A stretch of DNA of 16,346 bases from Methanobacteriota archaeon (GTDB taxonomy: Archaea > Thermoplasmatota > Poseidoniia > Poseidoniales > Thalassarchaeaceae), in assembly GCA_002714745.1 (NCBI GenBank), contig PAYF01000044.1, forward strand, positions 1 through 16,346. Reading direction: 5' to 3'. The notes beneath the pieces are model-generated. The model was not told the origin of the DNA, did no database searches, and worked only from the letters and a program-made list of their open reading frames with translations. Positions 10,265 through 16,346 of the stretch are shown here, piece by piece (within the stretch, counting starts at the first letter, position 1; each line of letters opens with the position of its first letter). A program made the position numbers and the translations under genes.

Positions 10265-11428
10265 ATGCGAATTACAAATGTCGAAACGCTGATTCTCCAG
10301 CACGACATGGATGTCGAGTTAGGGTTTGCACAGGGCTACTACAACAAACGTACTGCGCACATCATTAAGGTACACACGGATGCCGGAATCACAGGCATCG
10401 GTGAGATTTTTGGTGCAGGTAATTTTGCTTTTGCCAATCAGGCAATCGTCAATCACGTAATTGCACCGATGCTGATCGGTCGCAATCCCCTCGACATCAA
10501 TGTCATTTGGCATGAGGTTTATAATGCCATGCGTGATCATGGTCAAAAAGGCATGCCGATTTCATGCCTTTCTGGAGTGGACATTGCCTTGTGGGACATC
10601 ATGGGAAAAGCCACTGACATGCCGCTCCACCAACTGTTAGGTGGAAAGGCCCGTGAAGACTTTGTGGTTTACGGCTATGGCATGATGCTGCAAAAGCGAG
10701 ACGATCTGGCTTCTGCATTTGAGCAAGAAGTTAAGAGCATCGTCGAAATGGGTTACACAGCATCGAAAATGAAGCTCGGGCTTGGAGTCGATGGTGATCG
10801 CGAATTAGCGGCCGCTGTCAGGCGAGGTGCCGGAGACGGATTCAAGCTGATGGCGGATAGCAATCACGCATATACCGTCGGCGAGGCAATACAACTTGGG
10901 CAAACTCTGCGTGATCTGGCCTTCTATTGGTTTGAAGAACCCGTCATGCCAGAAGACTACAACGGGTACAAGGCGGTGCGACAGGCCTTACCGGGCATCA
11001 ACATAGCTGGCGGTGAAGCAGAATGGACGCGATTCGGCCACAGAGAGCTCATTTCACGTGGATGCGTTGATATCTTACAACCGGAAGTTGCGACAACCGG
11101 TGGCATTAGTGAAGTAATGAAAATCACTGCAATGGCACATGCTTTCGGTACGCCGGTAATTCCACACGTCTGGGGATCCGACATTCTCATCGCGGTCGAC
11201 ATGCATTTAGTTTCAGTATTGCCAGATATCCCAGGTGGCCTGCATCAGTTTCAGCCAATGCTCGAATACGACACGACGCCAAATCTCTTTCACGAAGATT
11301 TGCTAACCACGCCTCTTTCTATTCCTCAGCAAGTCCGAGATAACCATGGCCGAGCCAAACCGCCAGAAGGACCAGGTATTGGTATCGAGCTAAACGATGT
11401 ATTCGTTGAAAAGTACCGTGTTGGTTAG
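10265..11428 (+). CDS. Enolase-superfamily (mandelate racemase/muconate lactonizing type) sugar-acid enzyme
   Basis: ATG 10265 gives 387 residues starting with the family-typical Met-Arg-Ile-Thr-Asn-Val-Glu-Thr; the upstream in-frame ATG 10214 lies inside gene E and is rejected. The C-terminal barrel has a full active site. Lys168-Met-Lys170 is the KxK base. Asp198, Glu224 (Phe-Glu-Glu-Pro) and Glu251 (Gly-Gly-Glu) are the Mg ligands. Asp269 and His301 (Pro-His-Val-Trp-Gly-Ser) form the His-Asp dyad, and Glu334 lies in Leu-Glu-Tyr-Asp. This is the mandelate-racemase subgroup arrangement, known for abstracting the alpha proton of sugar acids. The His-Val-Trp-Gly and Leu-Glu-Tyr-Asp signatures recall galactarolactone cycloisomerase/sugar-acid dehydratase relatives, but the substrate cannot be read from sequence alone. 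No signal peptide: cytoplasmic. It is the last gene of the run, likely cotranscribed with D and E. Confidence 0.92.
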   Translation: MRITNVETLILQHDMDVELGFAQGYYNKRTAHIIKVHTDAGITGIGEIFGAGNFAFANQAIVNHVIAPMLIGRNPLDINVIWHEVYNAMRDHGQKGMPISCLSGVDIALWDIMGKATDMPLHQLLGGKAREDFVVYGYGMMLQKRDDLASAFEQEVKSIVEMGYTASKMKLGLGVDGDRELAAAVRRGAGDGFKLMADSNHAYTVGEAIQLGQTLRDLAFYWFEEPVMPEDYNGYKAVRQALPGINIAGGEAEWTRFGHRELISRGCVDILQPEVATTGGISEVMKITAMAHAFGTPVIPHVWGSDILIAVDMHLVSVLPDIPGGLHQFQPMLEYDTTPNLFHEDLLTTPLSIPQQVRDNHGRAKPPEGPGIGIELNDVFVEKYRVG

Positions 11429-11441
11429 TTATCCAAACCGA

Positions 11442-11612
11442 TCACTCCTCGATGCGAATCTTAATTGCTTTACAAAGCCTTTTCTTTGAGTCGGAGATGC
11501 GTCCGCATTTACGACATACGTGAGTTGCGTCTTTGAGAGTAACCTTGCCGCTTTGCGCATTACGCTTCTTACGATTCTTCTTCTTTTTCGATTTACAAAG
11601 GGGGTTGCTCAT
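11442..11612 (-). CDS. Small Lys/Arg- and Cys-rich zinc-ribbon-like protein (56 aa)
   Basis: Reading the minus strand from ATG at 11612 to TGA at 11442-11444 gives 56 residues. They start Met-Ser-Asn-Pro-Leu-Cys, then a strongly basic stretch (residues 7-17, mostly Lys/Arg), then His31-Val-Cys33-Arg-Lys-Cys36-Gly and Leu46-Cys47-Lys. The four cysteines (6, 33, 36, 47), with CxxCG as the knuckle, are compatible with one zinc site, and the composition suggests nucleic-acid or ribosome binding. Composition this ordered is not what I expect from random antisense reading, and it fills an otherwise empty gap without overlapping the enolase (13 bases away) or the creatininase. I do not recognise a named family. 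A poor TTGACG/TATAGA pair (11664-11659, 11638-11633) lies upstream on the minus strand. Confidence 0.72.
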   Translation of the reverse strand: MSNPLCKSKKKKNRKKRNAQSGKVTLKDATHVCRKCGRISDSKKRLCKAIKIRIEE

Positions 11613-11737
11613 GGTGTCTTGTCTGCTTCACTTCTATATTTTGCTAAAATCGTACATCCGTCAACTCTCAAGCCCATGCTCGCTGTACGCAGTGACCGTT
11701 AAACCCACATCCATTTCTTAACCAAGGCAAGTAATCA

Positions 11738-12502
11738 ATGATTTTTCAGGAACTGACATCTCCGGACATTAAGGCGATCGATCGTGAAAATACGATTTGC
11801 ATCATCCCCATTGCGGCCGTGGAGCAACATGGCCCCCACATGCCAACTGGTACCGACACCATTTTATGCACTGCAGTAGCGGAAGCACTTGAAGCCAAAT
11901 TGCCGGAACAAACCCTTCTCACACCAACGAGTTGGCTAGGTGCAAGTGCACATCACTTGAGAATTGGCGCCACACTGAATGCTGATCTCGATCATTATGT
12001 GTCGATGCTTCTCGACATCGGCAAGTCGCTTCTCAACGATGGATTCCGAAGGATCTTCTACCTTAACGGTCACGGCGGAAATATTGATCCAATGAAAATC
12101 GCTGTAAGAGAATTACAACTGAATCATGTCGATTCGATGCTGGTAGCCGGTTCATATTGGGCAGTGGCGGACGACTTTATCGTCAGCACACTTGAAGGTG
12201 ATCACAAATACGTCGGACACGCGTGTGAATTCGAAACTTCGATGATCATGCACGTCCGGCCGGAACTCGTGCGTACTGAGCACATCCAACCCGCCGGGCA
12301 ATTAATAGACGACGTAGTCAACGGCGTTTACGTCAGCCGTGACATGACGCAGCGCACCAATGATGGGTTTACCGGACGTCCCGATCTGGCAACCGCAGAA
12401 AAGGGAGAACAATTCTTTAACGCTGTAGTAGACAAACTCGTTGAAACCGTAAGCAGCCTGTTAACACACCCGCTGGGCACCACACATCAGGACTTCATTT
12501 AG
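11738..12502 (+). CDS. Creatininase-family metal-dependent amidohydrolase
   Basis: A 254-residue protein matching the creatinine amidohydrolase family (length ~240-260). Motifs in order: Val-Glu29-Gln-His31-Gly-Pro-His-x-Pro-x-Gly-Thr-Asp40 for the metal site; Asn-Gly-His112-Gly-Gly-Asn; and Gly-His161-Ala-Cys-Glu-Phe-Glu-Thr-Ser (160-168), which supplies the second acidic ligand. The family includes creatininase, formamidopyrimidine hydrolases and peptide-processing MftE-like enzymes, so the substrate cannot be assigned. No signal peptide: cytoplasmic. An AAGG at 11724-11727, 10 bases before the ATG, is a weak ribosome-binding site. It lies downstream of the enolase but is separated from it by the minus-strand small gene, so it is probably transcribed on its own. 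It converges on the sulfatase with a 59-base gap and no obvious terminator. Confidence 0.92.
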   Translation: MIFQELTSPDIKAIDRENTICIIPIAAVEQHGPHMPTGTDTILCTAVAEALEAKLPEQTLLTPTSWLGASAHHLRIGATLNADLDHYVSMLLDIGKSLLNDGFRRIFYLNGHGGNIDPMKIAVRELQLNHVDSMLVAGSYWAVADDFIVSTLEGDHKYVGHACEFETSMIMHVRPELVRTEHIQPAGQLIDDVVNGVYVSRDMTQRTNDGFTGRPDLATAEKGEQFFNAVVDKLVETVSSLLTHPLGTTHQDFI

Positions 12503-12561
12503 AACGGCATCAGCATCGTCCATCGATCCGCAATATCTGCAGTCAATTGCATGATGATGTA

Positions 12562-13974
12562 TCACGGTAACGCTGGGTCGTTTATCTCTTTCATCTTGCT
12601 CAAGAGCTTTGCATGTAAGAGAGCGACAATTGCCTGATACTGCTGCTGATCAATCACGTTGGTCGTCTCACTGGGGTCAGCGATAAGATTGAAGAGTTCA
12701 TCTCGCTGGGGATTGTTAAAATCCCGAACCAATTTCCATTGGGAAGTTCGGTAACATCGCATGTGCGTTGTCGATTGATGACGCGTCGAGTATTGTGCGA
12801 ATACTTCGTCATCCCATCCGTCGGCCGACCCTGTTAACAACGGTGATAAATCTCGGCCTCTCACTATCTTTTTCTCCGCAATTGAACCACCGGCGATTGC
12901 CTGCATTGTGGGATACCAATCAAGATTGGTGACCGACGAGTCAATTCTTGTGCCAGGCTTTGTGACGCCTGGCCAAACAACGCACGTTGGTACACGGAGA
13001 GAATTGTCGTACATATTCGGGCGTTGACCTGCAGGGATGTTTTCAGTAGCCAGCGGCAACGAGTCCTTCTTTAGAATCCAGTGTCCATTTCCTTTGTGCC
13101 AAATTCCGTTGTGTCCCATGTTGTAGCCATGGTCACTCGTAAACACGATTACGGTATTCTCTCGCAATCCGGATTTATCCAGCGTTTCCAGCAATCGACC
13201 GACGTTTCGGTCCACTCCCCGAGTACTTGCAAGGTATTCGCGTGTAAATCGTTTAACACGTTGAACATCCAAACCTTCGAAGTCGGGCGATGGCAACTTG
13301 GGATCCAGTTTTTCAAAGGGCTTCATATCCTCAGGTGCAACGGGCAACCAGCGTGCATGCGGAGCACGATAGTGCAAAACTAACAGGAATGGCTGATTAT
13401 CTGGCCGGTTTTCAATGAAAGAGATTGCATGATCCGTGAGGATATCCGTAGTCAGCCCGTCAATCTTCTTATTCTGACCATCTACTTCAAGCGTTGGGTT
13501 TACCGGAGACCAACCACCTCCACGGTGACCCATGAAATAATCAAACCCTGTCTTGGTCGGATGATATTTATCGAGCAATCCTAAGTGCCACTTTCCAACC
13601 AACCCTGTGAAGTAGCCCGCATTTTGCATCACTTCATACCAAGTCTGCGTACTTGGATCCAATCCGTGATCCGCCTCAACTCGTGGATTGAGCCATTCAG
13701 TTACCCCTACCTCCGTGCCATATCGGCTTGTGGCGAGTGATGCGCGTGACGGGCTGCAGACCGGGGTGACGACGAATGTGTTGGGCAGATACGTACCTGC
13801 GCGAAACAACTTATCCAGATTTGGGGTGTTGGCATGGGTCGGTTTGTCATAAAGACCGATTGCCCATGGCGCCTGGTCGTCTGTCATGATAAATACGACA
13901 TTTGGCCGTTCCGCCTGTAGCACACTGGTTATCGACAGGAGAATTAGGAGGATTAATTGATGATTTTTGGGCAT
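12562..13974 (-). CDS. Type I (formylglycine) arylsulfatase, exported
   Basis: A 470-residue sulfatase with a Sec signal peptide (residues 1-21, ending Leu-Gln-Ala). Metal ligands Asp32-Asp33 lie in Ile-Met-Thr-Asp-Asp-Gln. Cys73-Ser-Pro-Ser-Arg is the formylglycine site: the cysteine would be oxidised by a formylglycine-generating enzyme encoded elsewhere. Gly-Lys128-Trp-His130-Leu-Gly and Thr-Ser-Asp281-His282-Gly complete the catalytic centre. After the core, the usual Leu-Thr-Gly of the sulfatase signature reads Leu-Ala-Thr-Ser, a mild deviation. The C-terminal half has Asp-Asn-Ser-Leu-Arg-Val-Pro as in planctomycete polysaccharide sulfatases. It hydrolyses sulfate esters, probably on algal or mucin-like glycans in the periplasm; the exact substrate is not deducible. 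It is divergent from the thioredoxin-like gene, so the 13975-14144 gap must hold both promoters. It ends in TGA. Confidence 0.95.
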   Translation of the reverse strand: MPKNHQLILLILLSITSVLQAERPNVVFIMTDDQAPWAIGLYDKPTHANTPNLDKLFRAGTYLPNTFVVTPVCSPSRASLATSRYGTEVGVTEWLNPRVEADHGLDPSTQTWYEVMQNAGYFTGLVGKWHLGLLDKYHPTKTGFDYFMGHRGGGWSPVNPTLEVDGQNKKIDGLTTDILTDHAISFIENRPDNQPFLLVLHYRAPHARWLPVAPEDMKPFEKLDPKLPSPDFEGLDVQRVKRFTREYLASTRGVDRNVGRLLETLDKSGLRENTVIVFTSDHGYNMGHNGIWHKGNGHWILKKDSLPLATENIPAGQRPNMYDNSLRVPTCVVWPGVTKPGTRIDSSVTNLDWYPTMQAIAGGSIAEKKIVRGRDLSPLLTGSADGWDDEVFAQYSTRHQSTTHMRCYRTSQWKLVRDFNNPQRDELFNLIADPSETTNVIDQQQYQAIVALLHAKLLSKMKEINDPALP

Positions 13975-14061
13975 AGATCTCTACTCTTTAATTCAAAATT
14001 GCCAGCTTAATCTCACAGACAGACTGGAATAACGCATGGCCAATGGACTAAGATATGAGTA

Positions 14062-14125
14062 CGTGCAGAAGCACGATTTACGACCACATAATTGTTACCT
14101 GGTCAAAACATGTACATAACGTACA
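14062..14125. promoter_or_regulatory. Palindromes in the divergent promoter region (possible operator)
   Basis: Between the sulfatase and the thioredoxin-like gene there is a perfect inverted repeat TGTAC-ATAAC-GTACA at 14111-14125, 19 bases before the downstream ATG. A second, CGTGC-AGAA-GCACG, lies at 14062-14075. The first has the size and dyad symmetry of a regulator half-site pair and overlaps where a promoter or leader should be. A weak TTGTTA (14092-14097) precedes it, but no good -10 is seen. Operator function is inference from symmetry and position. Confidence 0.35.
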
Positions 14126-14131
14126 AAGTTT

Positions 14132-14136
14132 AAGGA
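14132..14136 (+). promoter_or_regulatory. Shine-Dalgarno site fixing the start of the thioredoxin-like gene
   Basis: AAGGA lies 8 bases upstream of ATG 14145. It is the clearest ribosome-binding site in the window; most neighbouring genes show none. It decides for ATG 14145 over the in-frame ATG 14055, since the ATG 14145 product begins directly with a signal peptide. Confidence 0.7.
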
Positions 14137-14144
14137 AAAGAAAC

Positions 14145-14699
14145 ATGAAAAACATCCTTGTACCCACAATGATGGCAGCTGCCCTAGCAATGGGCGGACT
14201 TGTCATGGCTGAGGTGGAGTCAGGATTGGGTGTTGGTACACCAGTACCTCCATTCAATACTAAAGACACCTGCGGCGAAAATGCTGGTAAATCACTGTGC
14301 TATAGGTGACTGTTCGGCACACGTCCGGTCGTTGCAATTTTTGCTCGTACGACCTCGGATGACTTGACCAGTCTGGTCAAGAAAGTTGACGCACTTATCG
14401 AAGCTAACAAAGCTAAGCAACTTCGAAGCTATCTCGTTCTTTTGGCAGACGATGCCGATGAAGCGGAAGAGACGCTGATTGCACTTGGCAAGAAAAACAA
14501 CATCAACCACGTGAAACTCACGGTGTTTGATGGAATCGCCGGCCCTCCGAAATATCAGATTTCGAAGGACGCTGATTTGACCGTTCTCCACTGGAAGGGT
14601 CGAGTCGTTGCTAAGAATAACGCCTACACCAAGGCTGAATTCAACAGCGATGCAATTAAGGAAGTTATCGAATCAGCTAAGGGTTCCATCCTTAAGTAA
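14145..14699 (+). CDS. Candidate selenoprotein: exported thioredoxin-like protein with CxxU (in-frame TGA)
   Basis: One frame runs from ATG 14145 to TAA 14699, 184 residues, interrupted only by TGA at 14307-14309 (codon 55). Residues 1-22 are a Sec signal peptide ending Val-Met-Ala. Gly-Thr-Pro-Val-Pro-Pro-Phe-Asn-Thr-Lys-Asp (31-41) resembles the N-terminal strand of peroxiredoxin/TlpA-like proteins. Cys52-Tyr-Arg-TGA55 follows, then Arg-Pro-Val-Val-Ala-Ile-Phe-Ala, a hydrophobic strand. The C-terminal part (about 75-184) is a typical alpha/beta thioredoxin-like region. From memory, planctomycete relatives read Cys-Tyr-Arg-Cys here, so TGA replaces exactly the second redox cysteine. No frame change occurs, the 18 codons between the TGA and the next ATG (14364) encode the conserved strand, and that ATG has no ribosome site. 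Selenocysteine is the preferred reading; a nonsense mutation or base-call error (TGC/TGT to TGA) is the alternative. Other genes here end in TGA, so the code is not globally reassigned. Confidence 0.75.
14322..14361 (+). promoter_or_regulatory. SECIS-like hairpin downstream of the in-frame TGA
   Basis: Starting 12 bases after the TGA, a stem forms: CGTCC (14322-14326) pairs with GGATG (14357-14361, one G-U), then GGTCGT (14327-14332) pairs perfectly with ACGACC (14349-14354), with a two-base bulge TC (14355-14356). The 16-base apical part can fold further as GCAA-TTT-TTGC (14334-14344). The apex lies about 28-30 bases after the TGA, within the range I know for bacterial SECIS elements inside the coding region. 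The guanine-led loop of the E. coli fdhF element is not evident: G is second in the 16-base loop and absent from the inner loop. So it is a candidate, not a clear match. Confidence 0.45.
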
Positions 14700-14736
14700 G
14701 CAATTCGTATAGCGACCAATAGATTAGGTAACAATC

Positions 14737-14774
14737 AAACCGGTGTCCTCGCTTGAGGACGCCGGTTTTGTTTT
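14737..14774 (+). terminator. Intrinsic terminator after the thioredoxin-like gene
   Basis: A 14-bp stem has arms AAACCGGTGTCCTC (14737-14750) and GAGGACGCCGGTTT (14755-14768), with a single T-G wobble, a GCTT loop and a T-rich tail (TGTTTT, 14769-14774). It starts 37 bases after the TAA at 14699. It is the strongest terminator in the window. It shows that the gene with the in-frame TGA is still a discrete, properly ended transcription unit, and it separates that gene from the propeller gene. Confidence 0.9.
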
Positions 14775-14866
14775 GCGCTTGTCAAATCAAACGATCAAAC
14801 CCGCTCTCAATCTTTGATAAACTCATAAATGTCACACCACCCCCATTCCACCCGCAGAGCCTTCCA

Positions 14867-16346
14867 ATGAAGTCATCACACATCCTTCTGTTTGTCGGGA
14901 TCCTTATCTTCAGCTGGTCACCTACTTTTGCCGGCATCAGTAATAGCCTGATGGACATATCAGCTGACGGCTCTCTTTTAATTTGCAGCAATCGTGATAG
15001 CGGCACCGCGACCGTGGTCGACTTGAAAACAAACGACGTTTTGCATGAAATACCTGTCGGAAAACATCCAGAAGGCGTGTCCTTTGTTGGTTCCTCCAAA
15101 CTGGCAGTAGTGGCGATATATGACGAAGACAAAATCGTTTTCATCGATACTACAAAGGGTGACATCGTCCGCACGGTCGAGGTATTCGACGAACCGTATG
15201 GAGTCGTCAGCACGACCGATGGCAAGAGGCTCTATGTCACATTGGATTTTCCCGGTCAGGTTCTAGAGCTTGATCCGGCCACAGGTAAAACATTGAGGAC
15301 ATTTGAAGTCGGTCCTTTCACACGCGGCGTGACCCTTAGACGCGACGAGTCGAAGTTATATGTTGTTCAGTACTACAACGCACTTGTTTCCCAAATCTCG
15401 CTCGACAATGGCAAAGTCACAGATCAATGGTCCGGTAGTCGAACCGATAATCTTGCACGTCAACTTGTAACTCATCCAACCCGTGAAAAGGTCTATGTGT
15501 CTCACATTCGATCGAAGATCACATCGATTCACGGGCAAGGTTCGATTTTTCCTTACGTGTCAGTCGTTGACAGTGTTCCCGGTGAAGAACGCCGCCGCAA
15601 GCGGATCCCGATGGACGCGTTTGTGAATAATCAAGTAACAGCAAACCCTTGGGAAGTGGATATCACGCCAGATGGGAAACGGTTTTATGTCATTTTCGGT
15701 GGCACGAATGACATGTATGTTTGCAGCACGATTGACGACGACTATCGCGAACTGGGCTATGTTGCCCGTCTAACTCCTGGACTGAATCCTCGGGCTGTAC
15801 GCGTGGGGCCAAATGGTGAGTTCTTTTATGTATATACCGCACTCGACTTCACCGTGTCCAAGTTCTCCGTCACGGACAATCGGCTAATTCAAAAGACTAA
15901 AATCACCGCGAATCCACTCACGGATCAGGTGCTCGCCGGAAAGATCCTCTTCTACTCCGCCCTGCAACCGATGGTGGCCCGGCGTTGGATTAGTTGCTCC
16001 AGCTGCCATCCGGACGGCCAACCTGATGGTCGGACGTGGCATAACCCCGAAGGGCTAAGAAACACTCAGTCCTTTGCAGGACTGCGTTGGACGCATCCGG
16101 TTCACTGGTCTGCTGATCGGGATGAAGTGCAGGATTTTGAACACACGATTCGCGGACCGCTAATGGGTGGTTCGGGCCTGATCAAAGGTGCAGTGGACCC
16201 GTCTCTAAAGGAACCCAATCGCCTTAAGTCTGACACACTCGATGCGTTGGCTGCCTATACGAACTCACATGATTTCATCATCAGTCCATTTGCAAAAGAT
16301 GGCCTTTCCGATTCCGCCGCGCGCGGCAAATCTCTCTTCGAATCAG
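14867..16346 (+). CDS. YVTN beta-propeller / di-haem cytochrome c peroxidase-like fusion (3' end outside window)
   Basis: The frame is open from ATG 14867 to the window end (493 codons, no stop), so the gene is partial. Residues 1-22 form a Sec signal peptide ending Thr-Phe-Ala. Repeated units such as Ser-Ala-Asp-Gly, Val-Val-Asp-Leu, Ile-Asp-Thr, Thr-Asp-Gly-Lys-Arg-Leu-Tyr-Val and Thr-Pro-Asp-Gly-Lys-Arg-Phe-Tyr-Val mark YVTN/PQQ-like propeller blades up to about residue 350. Then Leu-Ala-Gly-Lys-Ile-Leu-Phe-Tyr-Ser-Ala-Leu and Cys377-Ser-Ser-Cys380-His381-Pro-Asp-Gly begin a MauG/CcpA-type cytochrome domain. The last visible residues (Ala-Ala-Arg-Gly-Lys-Ser-Leu-Phe-Glu-Ser) look like the approach to a second haem domain, whose CxxCH would lie just beyond the end. 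Such proteins are periplasmic redox enzymes; the substrate is unknown. No good ribosome site precedes the ATG. Confidence 0.9.
   Translation, partial: MKSSHILLFVGILIFSWSPTFAGISNSLMDISADGSLLICSNRDSGTATVVDLKTNDVLHEIPVGKHPEGVSFVGSSKLAVVAIYDEDKIVFIDTTKGDIVRTVEVFDEPYGVVSTTDGKRLYVTLDFPGQVLELDPATGKTLRTFEVGPFTRGVTLRRDESKLYVVQYYNALVSQISLDNGKVTDQWSGSRTDNLARQLVTHPTREKVYVSHIRSKITSIHGQGSIFPYVSVVDSVPGEERRRKRIPMDAFVNNQVTANPWEVDITPDGKRFYVIFGGTNDMYVCSTIDDDYRELGYVARLTPGLNPRAVRVGPNGEFFYVYTALDFTVSKFSVTDNRLIQKTKITANPLTDQVLAGKILFYSALQPMVARRWISCSSCHPDGQPDGRTWHNPEGLRNTQSFAGLRWTHPVHWSADRDEVQDFEHTIRGPLMGGSGLIKGAVDPSLKEPNRLKSDTLDALAAYTNSHDFIISPFAKDGLSDSAARGKSLFES

Noticed and set aside
11520..11721. Plus-strand ORFs of about 60 aa in the gap before the creatininase gene
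   Set aside because: They are overlapping readings of the minus-strand small gene and its upstream region, with no ribosome sites. The minus-strand frame has the coherent Cys/Lys pattern.
12508..12559. Possible terminator hairpin between the converging creatininase and sulfatase genes (CATCAGCAT with ATGATGATG)
   Set aside because: The nine-pair stem has a G-T wobble, a loop of over 30 bases and no T-run on either strand. It is too weak to call.
14055..14144. N-terminal extension of the thioredoxin-like gene from ATG 14055
   Set aside because: The added residues do not resemble a signal or domain, and they cover the promoter-like palindromes. ATG 14145 has a good Shine-Dalgarno site and begins directly with a signal peptide.
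14310..14330. Alternative hairpin closer to the TGA (CGG/CCG with a CACACGT loop)
   Set aside because: Only three pairs in the upper stem, and the loop is too close to the TGA with no guanine near its start. The longer 14322-14361 stem is more plausible.
14364..14699. Independent 111-aa gene starting at ATG 14364
   Set aside because: No ribosome-binding site precedes it. It is in the same frame as the upstream signal-peptide ORF, and the 18 codons before it encode a matching hydrophobic strand. It is better read as the C-terminal part of one protein spanning the TGA.

Overview
The window looks like chromosomal DNA of a marine planctomycete, probably a Pirellulaceae or related lineage. The evidence is the gene content: three DUF1501 proteins, two DUF1549/DUF1553 ('PSD/PSCyt') proteins with CxxCH motifs, an arylsulfatase, and a YVTN-propeller/cytochrome-peroxidase fusion. 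This combination is a hallmark of that phylum. Base composition is moderate, and most starts lack a clear Shine-Dalgarno sequence. I saw no tRNA, rRNA, CRISPR array, insertion sequence or integrase.

Layout. Positions 1-352 are non-coding and include a short ATCGA-rich repeat. From 353 to 11428 six plus-strand genes run head to tail: DUF1501 (A), DUF1501 (B), short DUF1549/DUF1553 protein (C), long PSCyt1/DUF1549/DUF1553 protein (D), DUF1501 (E), and an enolase-superfamily sugar-acid enzyme (F). Gaps are 13-48 nt except a 137-nt structured gap before D, so this is probably one operon or two adjoining ones. B-C and D-E form mirror-image DUF1501/PSD pairs. A 56-residue zinc-ribbon-like gene lies on the minus strand at 11442-11612. 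A creatininase-family hydrolase (11738-12502, plus) converges on a type I sulfatase (12562-13974, minus). The sulfatase is divergent from a small exported thioredoxin-like gene (14145-14699, plus), which ends at a strong intrinsic terminator. The last gene, a beta-propeller/di-haem peroxidase-like fusion (from 14867), runs off the window.

How the genes fit together. Most products carry export signals: Tat-like for the DUF1501 proteins, Sec-like for the PSD proteins, sulfatase, thioredoxin-like protein and propeller. With the sulfatase and the mandelate-racemase-type enolase, the region reads as an outer-compartment module for processing sulfated or acidic polysaccharide, plus cytoplasmic steps for released sugar acids. 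The substrate is inferred, not seen.

Most notable observation. The thioredoxin-like gene is interrupted by one in-frame TGA (14307-14309), exactly at the last position of what would be a C-x-x-C redox motif (C-Y-R-TGA). The reading frame continues intact for 129 codons to TAA, and a long hairpin follows the TGA at about the spacing of a bacterial SECIS. This is a candidate selenoprotein (C-x-x-U) that ordinary annotation would split or call a pseudogene.
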